Source: Holophagaceae bacterium (GTDB lineage Bacteria; Acidobacteriota; Holophagae; Holophagales; Holophagaceae). From it: a stretch of 64,000 nucleotides of DNA. Under the pieces are notes generated by a model, which was given only the letters and a program-made list of their open reading frames with translations, did not search any database and was not told the DNA's origin. Shown here in pieces: positions 42,166 to 51,585 of the stretch. The stretch is from positions 251,356 to 315,355 of the forward strand of contig JADKJH010000004.1 in NCBI GenBank assembly GCA_016722505.1, given 5' to 3'. The position numbers and the translations under genes are program-made. Positions within the stretch are counted from its first letter, which is position 1. Every line of letters starts with the position of its first letter.

Positions 42166-42387
42166 TTTCTGTGAGGAAGGTTCCGATATTCGTCAAAATG
42201 GGCGCGCAACCTGCCAAGCTGCTGGCAGCCGAATTCAGGATGAAAAATATCGATGTCGAAGGTATAAACCGGCACTTCGTCCGGCAGTAATTTGGTAGTT
42301 TTCAATGATGCTTCAATCGTGATTGTTCGGGTCGCCTCAGGACGAAGGGCGGCCGAGGCTGCGATCGTTCATTTTGTCTTGTAATTA

Positions 42388-42403
42388 TTGATCGTACGAT
42401 CAA
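42388..42403. promoter_or_regulatory. Perfect 16-bp palindrome, likely TetR operator
   Basis: TTGATCGTACGATCAA lies ten bases before the ATG of the TetR-family gene. Perfect symmetry and position indicate the binding site through which the regulator represses itself and the RND operon downstream. Confidence 0.8.
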
Positions 42404-42412
42404 ACTATTCTC

Positions 42413-43078
42413 ATGGATACGGCAGCCCAGGTCACCCCCCACAAGGAAACAGCCAGGGTTCTTTTGGAATCCGCGATCCTCTGCTTTGCCGAGAAGGGTT
42501 TCGATGGCACCAGCATTCGGGAAATTGCCGACATGGCCGGTAAACAGGTGTCGCTTATCGGGTATCACTTTGGGAACAAGGAAGGGCTTTACCTCAGCTG
42601 TTTTCAGCATATGTTCACCCGCTTCCCCAGAACCCCCCTCAGGCCGGTTCGCGGCGGCCTGGACGCCATTCGGAAGGATCGGCATCTTGCCGCCCAGGTC
42701 CTGCGATCAGCAATCCAAGGGATAGTGCAGGATATGTTTGCGGATGATGGAGATCCATTGAAGGAGTCTTTCATCAGACTCTTCATGATGGAGATGAGAT
42801 CTCCACGGCCGGTCTTGCATGAGCTGTACCTGGAGCGGATTTCTGATACGGTTCAGCTGCTCAGAACTTGCATCGCATCCCTGCAACCCAACCTCCCGAA
42901 CACTGAAGTTTCTTTTCTTGGACAGAGCATTTTGGGCCAGTGCCTGATCCATCGCTTAGCGGCCGGCATGAATGCCCTTGTTTGGCAGCCCCTGCCACCG
43001 TTCGCGTCTCCGCAGGCCACTGCGGACCGTATCGCCGACTTCGTGCTACAGGGGCTGGGCTATAGGGGGCGCCCCTGA
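42413..43078 (+). CDS. TetR/AcrR family regulator of RND efflux operon
   Basis: 221 residues. The DNA-binding domain reads ARVLLESAILCFAEKGFDGT, SIREIADMAGKQVSLIGYHF, GNKEGLY. The C-terminal ligand domain is of the CerR-like group (RLFMMEMRSPRPVLHELYLE). It precedes an adaptor-pump-channel operon by 118 bases and carries a palindromic site just upstream, consistent with local repression relieved by a pump substrate. Confidence 0.9.
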   Translation: MDTAAQVTPHKETARVLLESAILCFAEKGFDGTSIREIADMAGKQVSLIGYHFGNKEGLYLSCFQHMFTRFPRTPLRPVRGGLDAIRKDRHLAAQVLRSAIQGIVQDMFADDGDPLKESFIRLFMMEMRSPRPVLHELYLERISDTVQLLRTCIASLQPNLPNTEVSFLGQSILGQCLIHRLAAGMNALVWQPLPPFASPQATADRIADFVLQGLGYRGRP

Positions 43079-43196
43079 TGGCCTAGCCACACACCCTGAA
43101 CTGGACGAAAGTCCAACTCATCGATTCCACCGATTCCACCACGGCGGATTTTCACCACCGGCCAGTGCCTCACCCAGCCTATCCAGGGAGTTTTCA

Positions 43197-44357
43197 ATGA
43201 AGAATGATTACCGAAACAGAATGCTCCCCATCGTTGGTGCGCTCGTGGCGGGCGGTTTGATGACCGGCTGCGGTAAGAAGGAGCAGGCAAGGCCGACTCC
43301 CGAGGTGGCCGTGGTGATCCTGCAGCCGGAACGGGTAGCGATCACCTCTGAATTACCCGGAAGGACTTCGGCTTATCTCGTGGCAGAGGTCCATCCCCAG
43401 GTGAACGGCATCGTCCAGAAGCGGCTCTTCACTGAGGGGGCCGATGTGAAAGAAGGGGAAGTTCTCTACCAGATCGATCCGAGGCCCTACCAGGCCGCCG
43501 TTGATACGGCATCAGCAGCGCTTGCCCGGGTGGAAGCCAACCTTCCCGCCATCCGAAAGCGTTCCGAACGGTTCAAGGAACTGCTCGCCATCAATGCCGT
43601 TGGGCAGCAGGATTATGACGATGTGACCGCCGCCCTCAAACAGGCAGAAGCCGAAGCCCAGGCCCTTAAGGCTGGGGTCGAATCCGCCCAGATCAACCTG
43701 GGTTACACCCGGATCACAGCACCCATTTCCGGGCGCATCGGCAAGTCCAGCGTCACCCCGGGCGCCCTGGCGACGGCCTACCAGGGCGCGGCCTTCGCCA
43801 CCATTCAGCAACTGGATCAGGTCTATGTGGATTCTCCCCAATCCAGCGCCATCCTCCTGGGCATCCAGCGCAACCTGGCGGCCAACCGATACAAGGGAGG
43901 CACGCCCGAACAGGCCAAGGTGAAGCTGCTCCTGGAAGACGGCACCCCTTATCCGCAGACGGGAATCTTGAAATTCTCTGATGTCTCCGTGGACCCCACC
44001 ACGGGTTCGCAGATCCTACGCATGGTCTTCCCCAATCCGCACCATGTGCTGCTACCGGGCATGTACGTGCGGGCAGTCGTCGAGGAGGGTATTGCCGACC
44101 AAGCCATTCTAGTGCCGCAGCAGGGGGTCACACGCGATCCCAAAGGGAACGCCATCGCGATGGTGGTGGACGGTTCCGGGAAAGTGGAGCAGAGAACCCT
44201 GAAGGTGGATCGCGCCATTGGCGCGAAGTGGCTGGTCACGGAAGGGCTCAATTCGGGTGACAAGGTGGTCCTGGAAGGTCTCCAGAAAGTGCGGCCCGGC
44301 ATGGCCGTGACGGTGGTGCCCTTCGGGGCGAAGCCCGCGCCCGCAGCTGCGAAGTAA
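43197..44357 (+). CDS. RND efflux periplasmic adaptor (MexA/AcrA-like)
   Basis: 386 residues from the ATG with GGGAG upstream. Lipoprotein signal (IVGALVAGGLMTGCGKKEQ), then the biotinyl-lipoyl-like AEVHPQVNGIVQKRLFTEG, helical hairpin (RSERFKELLAINAVGQQDYD), ITAPISGRIGKSSVTPGALA and the membrane-proximal domain. It links the inner-membrane pump to the outer-membrane channel encoded downstream. Confidence 0.93.
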   Translation: MKNDYRNRMLPIVGALVAGGLMTGCGKKEQARPTPEVAVVILQPERVAITSELPGRTSAYLVAEVHPQVNGIVQKRLFTEGADVKEGEVLYQIDPRPYQAAVDTASAALARVEANLPAIRKRSERFKELLAINAVGQQDYDDVTAALKQAEAEAQALKAGVESAQINLGYTRITAPISGRIGKSSVTPGALATAYQGAAFATIQQLDQVYVDSPQSSAILLGIQRNLAANRYKGGTPEQAKVKLLLEDGTPYPQTGILKFSDVSVDPTTGSQILRMVFPNPHHVLLPGMYVRAVVEEGIADQAILVPQQGVTRDPKGNAIAMVVDGSGKVEQRTLKVDRAIGAKWLVTEGLNSGDKVVLEGLQKVRPGMAVTVVPFGAKPAPAAAK

Positions 44358-44369
44358 AGGAGCCGCGCC

Positions 44370-47300
44370 ATGGTCAATTTTTTCATCGATCGGCCGATCT
44401 TCGCCTGGGTGGTGGCCATCATCATCATGCTGGCCGGAGTCCTAGCCATCCGGGCCTTGCCCGTTTCCCAGTATCCCCCTGTGGCTCCGCCCTCGATCAC
44501 GGTGGCCGCTTATTACCCTGGGGCCTCGGCAAAAACGGTGGAGAACACCGTCACCCAGATCATCGAACAGAAGATGACCGGCCTGGACAACCTGCTCTAT
44601 TTCTCCGCGAGCAGCGACTCTTCAGGCCGGGGCACCGTAACGCTGACCTTCAAGCCCGGCAGCGATCCGGACGTGGCCTGGGCCAAGGTCCAGAACAAGC
44701 TGGAAACGGCCAAACCGCTCATGCCCCAAGCGGTCCAGCAGATGGGCATCCAGGTCACCAAGTCCACCCGGAATTTTTTCTTGATCGTCGCGATCCGTTC
44801 CGAGGACGGCAGTATGAATTCCGACGATCTGCGCGACTACATGTCCTCCAACATTGAAGCCGTGCTGGCCCGGGTCGAGGGCGTGGGCGAGGTCATGTCC
44901 TTCGGGTCCCAATACGCGATGAGAATCTGGCTGGACCAGGACAAGTTGACTGGCTACCGCCTCACGCCCAACGACGTCCGGACGGCCGTCAGGGCCTACA
45001 ACGCGCAGGTTTCCGCGGGGCAGGCCGGCGGCCTGCCCGCCGTCAAGGGCCAGCAGTTGAACGTGACCATCAACGTCCAGGAACTGATGCAGACCCCGGA
45101 ACAATTCGGGGAAATCCCCCTGCGCATCAATCCGGATGGCTCCATGATCCACCTCCGGGATGTGGCCCGGATCGAACTGGGCACCGAGAACTATGGCTCC
45201 GAGACCAGCCTCAACGGGAAACCCGTGGCCGGCATGATCGTCCGCCTGGCCTCAGGGGCCAACGCCCTGGACACCTCCAAGCTCATCAAAGCCAAGATGG
45301 ACGAGATGTCGAAGTTCTTCCCGACTGGCGTGACGGTGGCCTATCCCTACGAGACCACGCCCTTCGTGAGCGTGGCCATTGAGGAAGTGGTGAAGACCCT
45401 GATCGAGGCCGTGGTCCTGGTCTTCCTGGTGATGCTGCTGTTCCTCGGGAATTTCCGGGCCACTCTGATCCCCACCATCGCTGTCCCCGTGGTGTTGCTG
45501 GGCACCTTCGCGGTGATCCAGTACGCGGGCATGTCCATCAACATGCTCACCATGTTCGCCATGGTGCTGGCCATCGGCCTGCTGGTGGACGACGCCATCG
45601 TGGTGGTGGAGAACGTCGAGCGGGTCATGCATGACGAGGGCCTGCCGGTACTGGAGGCCACCCGCAAGTCCATGGCCCAGATCACCGGCGCGCTGATCGG
45701 CATCGGCCTGGTGCTGGCGGCGGTGTTCGGCCCCATGGCTTTCTTCGGGGGGTCCACCGGCGTCATCTACCGGCAATTCTCGCTCACCCTCATCACCGCC
45801 ATGCTGCTATCGGTGGTGGTGGCTCTGATCCTGACCCCCTCCCTTTGCGTGACCTTTCTGAAGTCTGTTCCGAAGGGGCACGAGGCCGCCGAGAGCGGAT
45901 GGAAAGTCACACGGCCCTTCTTCCTGTGGTTCGACCGGACCTACTACCGGTTCCGCGATATCTTCACCGGCCAGCTCGAGCGGGTGCTCGGCAAGCGCGC
46001 TCGCTACATCGCCATCTATGCGGCAATCGTCCTGGTGACGGGCTTCCTGTTCCTCCGTCTGCCCACGGCCTTCCTGCCGGAGGAGGACCAGGGAATCCTC
46101 ATGGCCATGGTCCAGTTGCCTCCCGGATCCCCCCTGGAGCGCACCGAGGCGGTCATGAAGGAAGTCCAGCAGCACTTCATGGTGAATGAGAAGGACGCCG
46201 TGGATTCCATCATGTCCGTTTCCGGCTTCAGCATGGCTGGCATCGGCCAGAACAACGGCATGGCCTTCCTCAAGCTGAAAGACTGGAAGTTGCGCGACCG
46301 TCCTGAGCTCAGGGTGTCCGCGGTGGTAAAGCGCGCCATGGGCAAGCTGATGTCCCGCCGGGACGCCCTTGCCTTCGTGTTCGCACCGCCGGCGATCCTC
46401 GAGATGGGCAGCGCCACCGGGTTCGATTTCCAATTGGAGGACCGCGGCGGCGTCGGCCACGCGAAGCTCATGGAGGCCCGCAACATGCTCCTTGGCATGG
46501 CGGCGAAGGACCCCAACCTTAAGAGCGTGCGGCCCGTCGGGGCAGACGACCAACCGGAATACAGCGTCCAGATCGACCAGGATCGGGCAGGTGCTCTTGG
46601 CGTCCCAGCCGCGGCCATCGCCGATGCCCTGTCCAGTTCCTGGGGCGGCGCCTACGTGAACGACTTCATCAACCAGGGCCGGGTCAAGCGTGTCTACATG
46701 CAGGCCGACGCCAAGTACCGGATGCAGTTGGAGGACCTGAACAAAGTTTATGTGCCTAACAAATTCGGCGGGATGGTGCCTTTTTCGGCCTTCGCCAAGG
46801 GCACCTGGACCTACGGCTCCCCGAATCTCCAGCGCTACAACGGCTACCCCGCCATCAACGTCAACGGCGAGCCCGCCGTCGGCAAGAGCACCGGGGATGC
46901 CATGCAGGCCATGGAGGACATCGCCGCCAAGCTGCCGCCGGGGATCGGCTTCGAGTGGACCGGATTGTCTTTGCAGGAACGCCAGGCTGGAACGCAGGCG
47001 CCCGCCCTCTACGCCTTTTCGATCCTGGTCATCTTCCTGTGCCTCGCCGCCCTGTACGAAAGCTGGACCATCCCCTTCTCGGTGCTGCTGATCCTCCCCA
47101 TCGGAGTCTTTGGCGCGGTTGCTGCCACTTGGGGTCGTGGATTGTCCAGCGACGTTTACTTCCAGATCGGCCTGCTGACTACCCTCGGCTTGGCCGCGAA
47201 GAACGCCATCCTGATCGTTCAGTTCGCCCAGGAACTCATGGGCGAAGGCAAAGGCCTGGTCGCGGCGGCGGTCGAAGCCTCCCGCATGCGGCTCCGGCCG

Positions 47301-47540
47301 ATCCTGATGACGTCGCTGGCATTCACATTCGGCGTGCTGCCGATGGCCATCACTACAGGCGCGGGAGCGGCGGCCCAGAACGCCATCGGAACCGGCGTGG
47401 TTGGCGGAATGCTGACCGCCACCTTCATCGCCATCTTCTACATTCCGCTTTCCTTCGTCCTGATCAGCCAGATGTTCAAGAAGGGGCACCCGGAGCCATC
47501 ACCCGAAGGCGATGGGATTTCCGAGGAGGGGCAGCCATGA
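44370..47540 (+). CDS. RND multidrug efflux pump (AcrB/MexB, HAE1 family)
   Basis: 1056 residues, full length for the family. Starts VNFFIDRPIFAWVVAIIIML; TM4 carries GLLVDDAIVVVENVERVM with the proton-relay Asp pair, and the last helices include GLAAKNAILIVQFAQELMGEG. Large periplasmic loops follow TM1 and TM7 as expected. Twelve bases after the adaptor and overlapping the channel gene by ATGA. Drug, bile-salt-like or solvent export is expected; substrate cannot be predicted. Confidence 0.95.
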   Translation: MVNFFIDRPIFAWVVAIIIMLAGVLAIRALPVSQYPPVAPPSITVAAYYPGASAKTVENTVTQIIEQKMTGLDNLLYFSASSDSSGRGTVTLTFKPGSDPDVAWAKVQNKLETAKPLMPQAVQQMGIQVTKSTRNFFLIVAIRSEDGSMNSDDLRDYMSSNIEAVLARVEGVGEVMSFGSQYAMRIWLDQDKLTGYRLTPNDVRTAVRAYNAQVSAGQAGGLPAVKGQQLNVTINVQELMQTPEQFGEIPLRINPDGSMIHLRDVARIELGTENYGSETSLNGKPVAGMIVRLASGANALDTSKLIKAKMDEMSKFFPTGVTVAYPYETTPFVSVAIEEVVKTLIEAVVLVFLVMLLFLGNFRATLIPTIAVPVVLLGTFAVIQYAGMSINMLTMFAMVLAIGLLVDDAIVVVENVERVMHDEGLPVLEATRKSMAQITGALIGIGLVLAAVFGPMAFFGGSTGVIYRQFSLTLITAMLLSVVVALILTPSLCVTFLKSVPKGHEAAESGWKVTRPFFLWFDRTYYRFRDIFTGQLERVLGKRARYIAIYAAIVLVTGFLFLRLPTAFLPEEDQGILMAMVQLPPGSPLERTEAVMKEVQQHFMVNEKDAVDSIMSVSGFSMAGIGQNNGMAFLKLKDWKLRDRPELRVSAVVKRAMGKLMSRRDALAFVFAPPAILEMGSATGFDFQLEDRGGVGHAKLMEARNMLLGMAAKDPNLKSVRPVGADDQPEYSVQIDQDRAGALGVPAAAIADALSSSWGGAYVNDFINQGRVKRVYMQADAKYRMQLEDLNKVYVPNKFGGMVPFSAFAKGTWTYGSPNLQRYNGYPAINVNGEPAVGKSTGDAMQAMEDIAAKLPPGIGFEWTGLSLQERQAGTQAPALYAFSILVIFLCLAALYESWTIPFSVLLILPIGVFGAVAATWGRGLSSDVYFQIGLLTTLGLAAKNAILIVQFAQELMGEGKGLVAAAVEASRMRLRPILMTSLAFTFGVLPMAITTGAGAAAQNAIGTGVVGGMLTATFIAIFYIPLSFVLISQMFKKGHPEPSPEGDGISEEGQP

Positions 47541-49015
47541 AGTCACCCAAAGCATGGTCAGTCCTTCCCATCATCATCACCATGGCCATGGCCGGTTGCG
47601 TCTCCATGGCCCCGAAGTACCGGGTGCCAGAATCACCCGTTCCGAGGGCCTGGCCGGATGGCCCGGCATACAAGGCCGCATCCGGAGAGAAATCAGCACT
47701 GCCTGCCGCCGACACTGCCTGGCAGGACTTCTATGTGGATGCGCGATTGGGGAAGGTCCTTGATCTTGCCCTCCGCAATAACCGCGATCTCCGGATAGCG
47801 GCGTTGAACACAGAGAAGGCGCGTGCCTATTACAGGATCCAGCGCGCCGAACTGCTTCCGACCGTGAGCGTCCTGGGTGAAGTCGGCAGGCAGAAGATTC
47901 CAGCCAGTGCCTCTGGAGGGGAGGAGTCCAAGCATCTTACGCAATATACGGTCGGCCTAGGCGTCAGCGCCTGGGAAGTGGATTTTTTCGGGCGTGTCAG
48001 GAGTCTGAAGAACCGGGCGCTGGAACAGTACCTTGCCACTGAGCAGGCCCGCAGCAGCGCTCAGATTTCATTGATGGCTGAAGTTTCGAATGTGTACCTG
48101 GCCCTGGCTGCCGATCGCGAGAGCCTGAAACTCGCCCAGGAAACGCTCGTGAGCCAGGAAACCTCCTACAAACTCACTCGTCGCCGCTTTGAAGTAGGCG
48201 CCTCATCGGAACTCGATGCTCACCGTTCTCGGATTGGTGTGGAAACGGCGCGCGGGGATGTCGCCAGGTATACGCGAATGGTGGCCATGGATGGAAACAC
48301 ATTGAATTTCCTGGTGGGTTCCACGGTGCTGCCGGATCTGCTCCCTGAGGCGCTCGGAAGGGTGACCATGCTCAAGGATGTCTCTCCGGGCCTGCCTTCT
48401 GATGTATTGATGCGGCGCCCCGATATCCTTATGGCCGAAAACCAGCTCAAGGCTGCCAACGCCAACATCGGCGCGGCGCGTGCGGCCTTCTTCCCCCGGA
48501 TCACGCTCACGGCTGGTGTTGGAACGGCCAGCGAAGATCTTTCTGGACTCTTCAAGGCCGGGTCAGATACCTGGGCGTTTGCACCTCAGATCGTCCTTCC
48601 GATTTTCGACATGGGCGCAAGACGGGCAAACCTCAAGGTGGCAACTGCGGATCGGGATATTGCCCTTGCCCAGTACGAAAAGGCCATTCAGATGGCGTTC
48701 CGGGAGGTATCAGACACTTTGGCTGCGCGCGGAACCATAGAGGAACAGCTTTCCGCCCAGGAAACGCTTACCAAAGCCCTGGCGGAGATTTACCGTCTTG
48801 CCACAGCTCGCTACTCAGCTGGAATCGACGGTTCACTTGGCGTTCTGGACGCCCAACGATCCCTTTATGCGGCCCAACAAGGTCTCATCACCCTGCGCCA
48901 GGCCAAATACAGCAATCTGGCCACTCTCTACAAGGTTCTGGGTGGGGGGCAGTTGGAGGCTGGGCCTGGGAATGCACCCCAAGGACCGCCTAGCCCCGCC
49001 GTGACGGGGCAATGA
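47537..49015 (+). CDS. Outer-membrane efflux channel (NodT/OprM-like)
   Basis: 492 residues from the ATG overlapping the pump stop, with GAGGAGGG upstream. Lipoprotein signal (VLPIIITMAMAGCVSMAPKY), two OEP repeats (ALRNNRDLRIAALNTEKARA; GLPSDVLMRRPDILMAENQL) and the long barrel helices. Completes the tripartite pump of this operon. The C-terminal Pro/Gly-rich tail (GPGNAPQGPPSPAV) is species-specific. Confidence 0.93.
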   Translation: MKSPKAWSVLPIIITMAMAGCVSMAPKYRVPESPVPRAWPDGPAYKAASGEKSALPAADTAWQDFYVDARLGKVLDLALRNNRDLRIAALNTEKARAYYRIQRAELLPTVSVLGEVGRQKIPASASGGEESKHLTQYTVGLGVSAWEVDFFGRVRSLKNRALEQYLATEQARSSAQISLMAEVSNVYLALAADRESLKLAQETLVSQETSYKLTRRRFEVGASSELDAHRSRIGVETARGDVARYTRMVAMDGNTLNFLVGSTVLPDLLPEALGRVTMLKDVSPGLPSDVLMRRPDILMAENQLKAANANIGAARAAFFPRITLTAGVGTASEDLSGLFKAGSDTWAFAPQIVLPIFDMGARRANLKVATADRDIALAQYEKAIQMAFREVSDTLAARGTIEEQLSAQETLTKALAEIYRLATARYSAGIDGSLGVLDAQRSLYAAQQGLITLRQAKYSNLATLYKVLGGGQLEAGPGNAPQGPPSPAVTGQ

Positions 49016-49133
49016 CGGGGCTGGACCCGGCCGCTGGTAGCGATCCTGCGGATACCACACGGTGGTCAGCCGGTTCTGAAGGCTTTGGACATGGCACAAT
49101 GGGCAGATTGCAAGCCATCATCGGGATAAGCAT

Positions 49134-50159
49134 ATGTCCAGGGTTGTGAACAGCGTTGCCTACCGCAACGGTAATCGCCTTGCCGATATCTCGCTGCCGG
49201 ATATCAGCGAGGTGATCAAAGGGCCCAATACCTTCGTTTGGCTGGGCTTGCATGAATCGGATGCGTCCGTCCTGTTGCAAATCCAAGAAGAATTTTCGCT
49301 GCACGATCTCGCCATCGAAGATGCCCGTAAAGCGCATCAGCGTTCCAAGATCGAAACCTACGGCGATTCGTTGTTCATCGTCGTCAAAACTGCGCAGCTG
49401 GAGACCGGAAACCATACCGCCGATGGTTTGCGGGAGCATAGCGAAGCGGCTGGGAGGAACTGCACCATCGAATATGGCGAAACCCATTTTTTTGTCGGCA
49501 TGAATTTTCTGGTATCAGTGCGGCACGGCAATGCCCAGGGATATGCAGATGTCCGAAAACGTTGCGAAGCAAAACCCGAGATGCTGGCCAAGGGACCGGC
49601 CTTCGCGTTGTATGCGGTGATGGATTTCATCGTGGACAACTACCAGCCCATTGTCGAACAGCTATCCGGGGAATTCGAAGGCCTTGAAGTGGATATTTTC
49701 AAAGGCCAGTTCGACCAGCTTTCCATTGAGCGTTTGTACGAGCTCAAGATCAAATTGTTGCAGCTGCGCCAAGCGGCTTTGCCGGTTGAGGACATCTGCC
49801 TGCAATTAATGCGTCTGCATCCTGAAATCATCCACAAGGATTTGCGCGCCTATTTCCGCGATATCCACGATCACGTGGCCCGCACCATCGAGACGCTGGA
49901 CAGCTTGAGGGAAATGCTGACAACGGCCATGTCGGTCAATCTCGCACTGGTGTCGGTGCGCCAGAATGAAATCGTCAAACGCCTCGCCGGGTGGGGCGCC
50001 ATCCTCGCTGTGCCCACGGTGGTGTTCAGCCTTTATGGCATGAATTTCAACAATATGCCTGAACTGAAGTGGCACTACGCCTATCCGGTGATGTTGCTAT
50101 GCACCCTGGCCGTGTGTGGCGTGTTCTACCAAAAGCTGAAAAGTTCCGGCTGGCTCTGA
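49134..50159 (+). CDS. corA: CorA family magnesium/cobalt transporter
   Basis: 341 residues with the N-terminal cytosolic funnel (FVWLGLHESDASVLLQIQEE, LAIEDARKAHQRSKIE), long helices and two C-terminal membrane helices. The first ends in the selectivity signature SLYGMNFNNMPELKW. Base composition is a little less GC-rich than neighbours, and the final segment LKSSGWL is typical. It imports Mg2+, and in some members exports other divalent ions. Confidence 0.93.
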   Translation: MSRVVNSVAYRNGNRLADISLPDISEVIKGPNTFVWLGLHESDASVLLQIQEEFSLHDLAIEDARKAHQRSKIETYGDSLFIVVKTAQLETGNHTADGLREHSEAAGRNCTIEYGETHFFVGMNFLVSVRHGNAQGYADVRKRCEAKPEMLAKGPAFALYAVMDFIVDNYQPIVEQLSGEFEGLEVDIFKGQFDQLSIERLYELKIKLLQLRQAALPVEDICLQLMRLHPEIIHKDLRAYFRDIHDHVARTIETLDSLREMLTTAMSVNLALVSVRQNEIVKRLAGWGAILAVPTVVFSLYGMNFNNMPELKWHYAYPVMLLCTLAVCGVFYQKLKSSGWL

Positions 50160-50228
50160 TAGCGCTGATAGCGCCTCGATCCGATCTGGTGGTCCCGCAC
50201 TTCAACCGGCGGGGATGGTGATCAATCT

Positions 50229-50603
50229 TCAATGTTTCTTTGCCCCTTTCATATGCGCGGTGAAGTTGACGTTTGGCACATCGTGATTGGTGATGGCAAC
50301 GGTGTGGAACGCGGGTGAGAAGGTGAATTTCGCGTGGGACGGGCGAAGCGAGTAGCTCCCAGGACTCACATTCCGGAAGGCGAAGCTTCCGTCGGCCTGA
50401 GCGGTGATGGCGCGGGTCGGTTTACGGTTGCCAGAAAGCGCGAGTTTCGCTCGGTAATCCGCCGAGATATCCGCGATATGGCCGGTGATGTCGTAGTTCG
50501 CCGGAGGGGTATTCTTTTCACCCTTGGGCGCGGCTGCCCCAAGGGCTAGGGCTGTGGTCAACAGCAGACTCACGGACCTGAGAAAAAGAGTTCGGATCGC
50601 CAT
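50229..50603 (-). CDS. Small secreted carboxypeptidase-regulatory-like protein
   Basis: 124 residues with a signal peptide (SVSLLLTTALALGAAAPK) and a single beta-sandwich-like domain: YDITGHIADISADYRAKLAL, TAQADGSFAFRNVSPGSYSL and VAITNHDVPNVNFTAHM. Lys/His-rich end. AAAGGAG stands before the ATG. Similar in size and layout to the secreted protein at 39716-40090 but not a close copy. Confidence 0.7.
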   Translation of the reverse strand: MAIRTLFLRSVSLLLTTALALGAAAPKGEKNTPPANYDITGHIADISADYRAKLALSGNRKPTRAITAQADGSFAFRNVSPGSYSLRPSHAKFTFSPAFHTVAITNHDVPNVNFTAHMKGAKKH

Positions 50604-50792
50604 ATGAAACTCCTTTCGTTGTTATGTCCGACAACAAGGTAATTCTTTCTGGTTTAGGCGGAGGGACTATTTCAGGAATTCCATCCCATAGCAAGGATCC
50701 CGATTGCCTTCTCCGCCCTTTTTCCGGGAATCCATACCCGACAAACTACATACGTGGATCACGGGAGCGATCTACAGACTCAGGCTGCGGAT

Positions 50793-51332
50793 TCAGTCTT
50801 CGATCGCCTCTTTGCCCAGGCTGCGCCAGAGACCGACGCCCAAGACCACCAGACCCGTCGCCATGGCGGCATGGGAGGCCCCGTAGAGCACTGCTCGAAG
50901 GGCATGGTTGCCGAACATGAAACCGTGGTTGAGCCCGGCCAGATCCATGGTTCCGTGGCGCACTCCCAGCACAAAGGTGTAACCCTTCAATAGCATGAGC
51001 AGCACGCTCATGGCGGAGCCGGGGATGTAGAGGGCTGCGGTCCACTTCAGCGACCGTGCAGAGAGCGGCGCCGCCTTGAGAATCAAGCCGATATGCAGGG
51101 CCCAAATGGTGGCCAACGGCAGCAGTGTGCCGATCAGGATCGCGTGTCCGTGGACCAGGGCGAGATACAGGATTGACTCGAGGTGCATCCCTGCGGGAAC
51201 AGATGCGCTGATGGGTAGCTTTTTAACGGATTCCTGGAAGGCGATTCCCGCCAACAGCCCGAAGAGCAGCATGATCAGCGCGTAGCGGAGCTGAGTGCGG
51301 TAGAAGCGACGGTAGTGATCGGAAAGGCGCAT
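50793..51332 (-). CDS. Four-helix membrane protein with conserved-looking histidines
   Basis: 179 residues from MRLSDHYRRFYRTQLRYALI, GGAG upstream; the longer frame upstream is not convincing. Four or five membrane helices with His in LALVHGHAILIGTLLP, LNHGFMFGNHALRAVL and GASHAAMATGL. The family is not firmly recognised; size and His placement recall DUF2871-like proteins. It is divergent from oleA across about 250 bases, so it may share the control region of the olefin cluster. Confidence 0.65.
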   Translation of the reverse strand: MRLSDHYRRFYRTQLRYALIMLLFGLLAGIAFQESVKKLPISASVPAGMHLESILYLALVHGHAILIGTLLPLATIWALHIGLILKAAPLSARSLKWTAALYIPGSAMSVLLMLLKGYTFVLGVRHGTMDLAGLNHGFMFGNHALRAVLYGASHAAMATGLVVLGVGLWRSLGKEAIED

Positions 51333-51585
51333 GCTTGCTCCGGTAGGGACCTCATGGAGAAGTATCGCGGTAATCCCGGCTGCTTTTCCAGGTGGGACCG
51401 TGGAGGCAGCATTCACGAAGGTTGTCCGGTAGACTGGAGGGACAGGCGCATAACGCTCCACCCGCCACCTGCCACGGGGAGCGGAGAATAAAATCCATCG
51501 GAACCGCTTCACCGACTCCAACTCCTCGAACCTTGGCCCTGATGCCTTGAAGGCAGACAACCGGTTCCCAGCCTTCGGACGGCCC

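Noticed and set aside
45807..47489. 560-codon open frame on the minus strand
   Set aside because: It lies wholly antisense to the RND pump gene and reads as His/Gln/Gly-rich low-complexity protein, as expected from GC-rich shadow frames.
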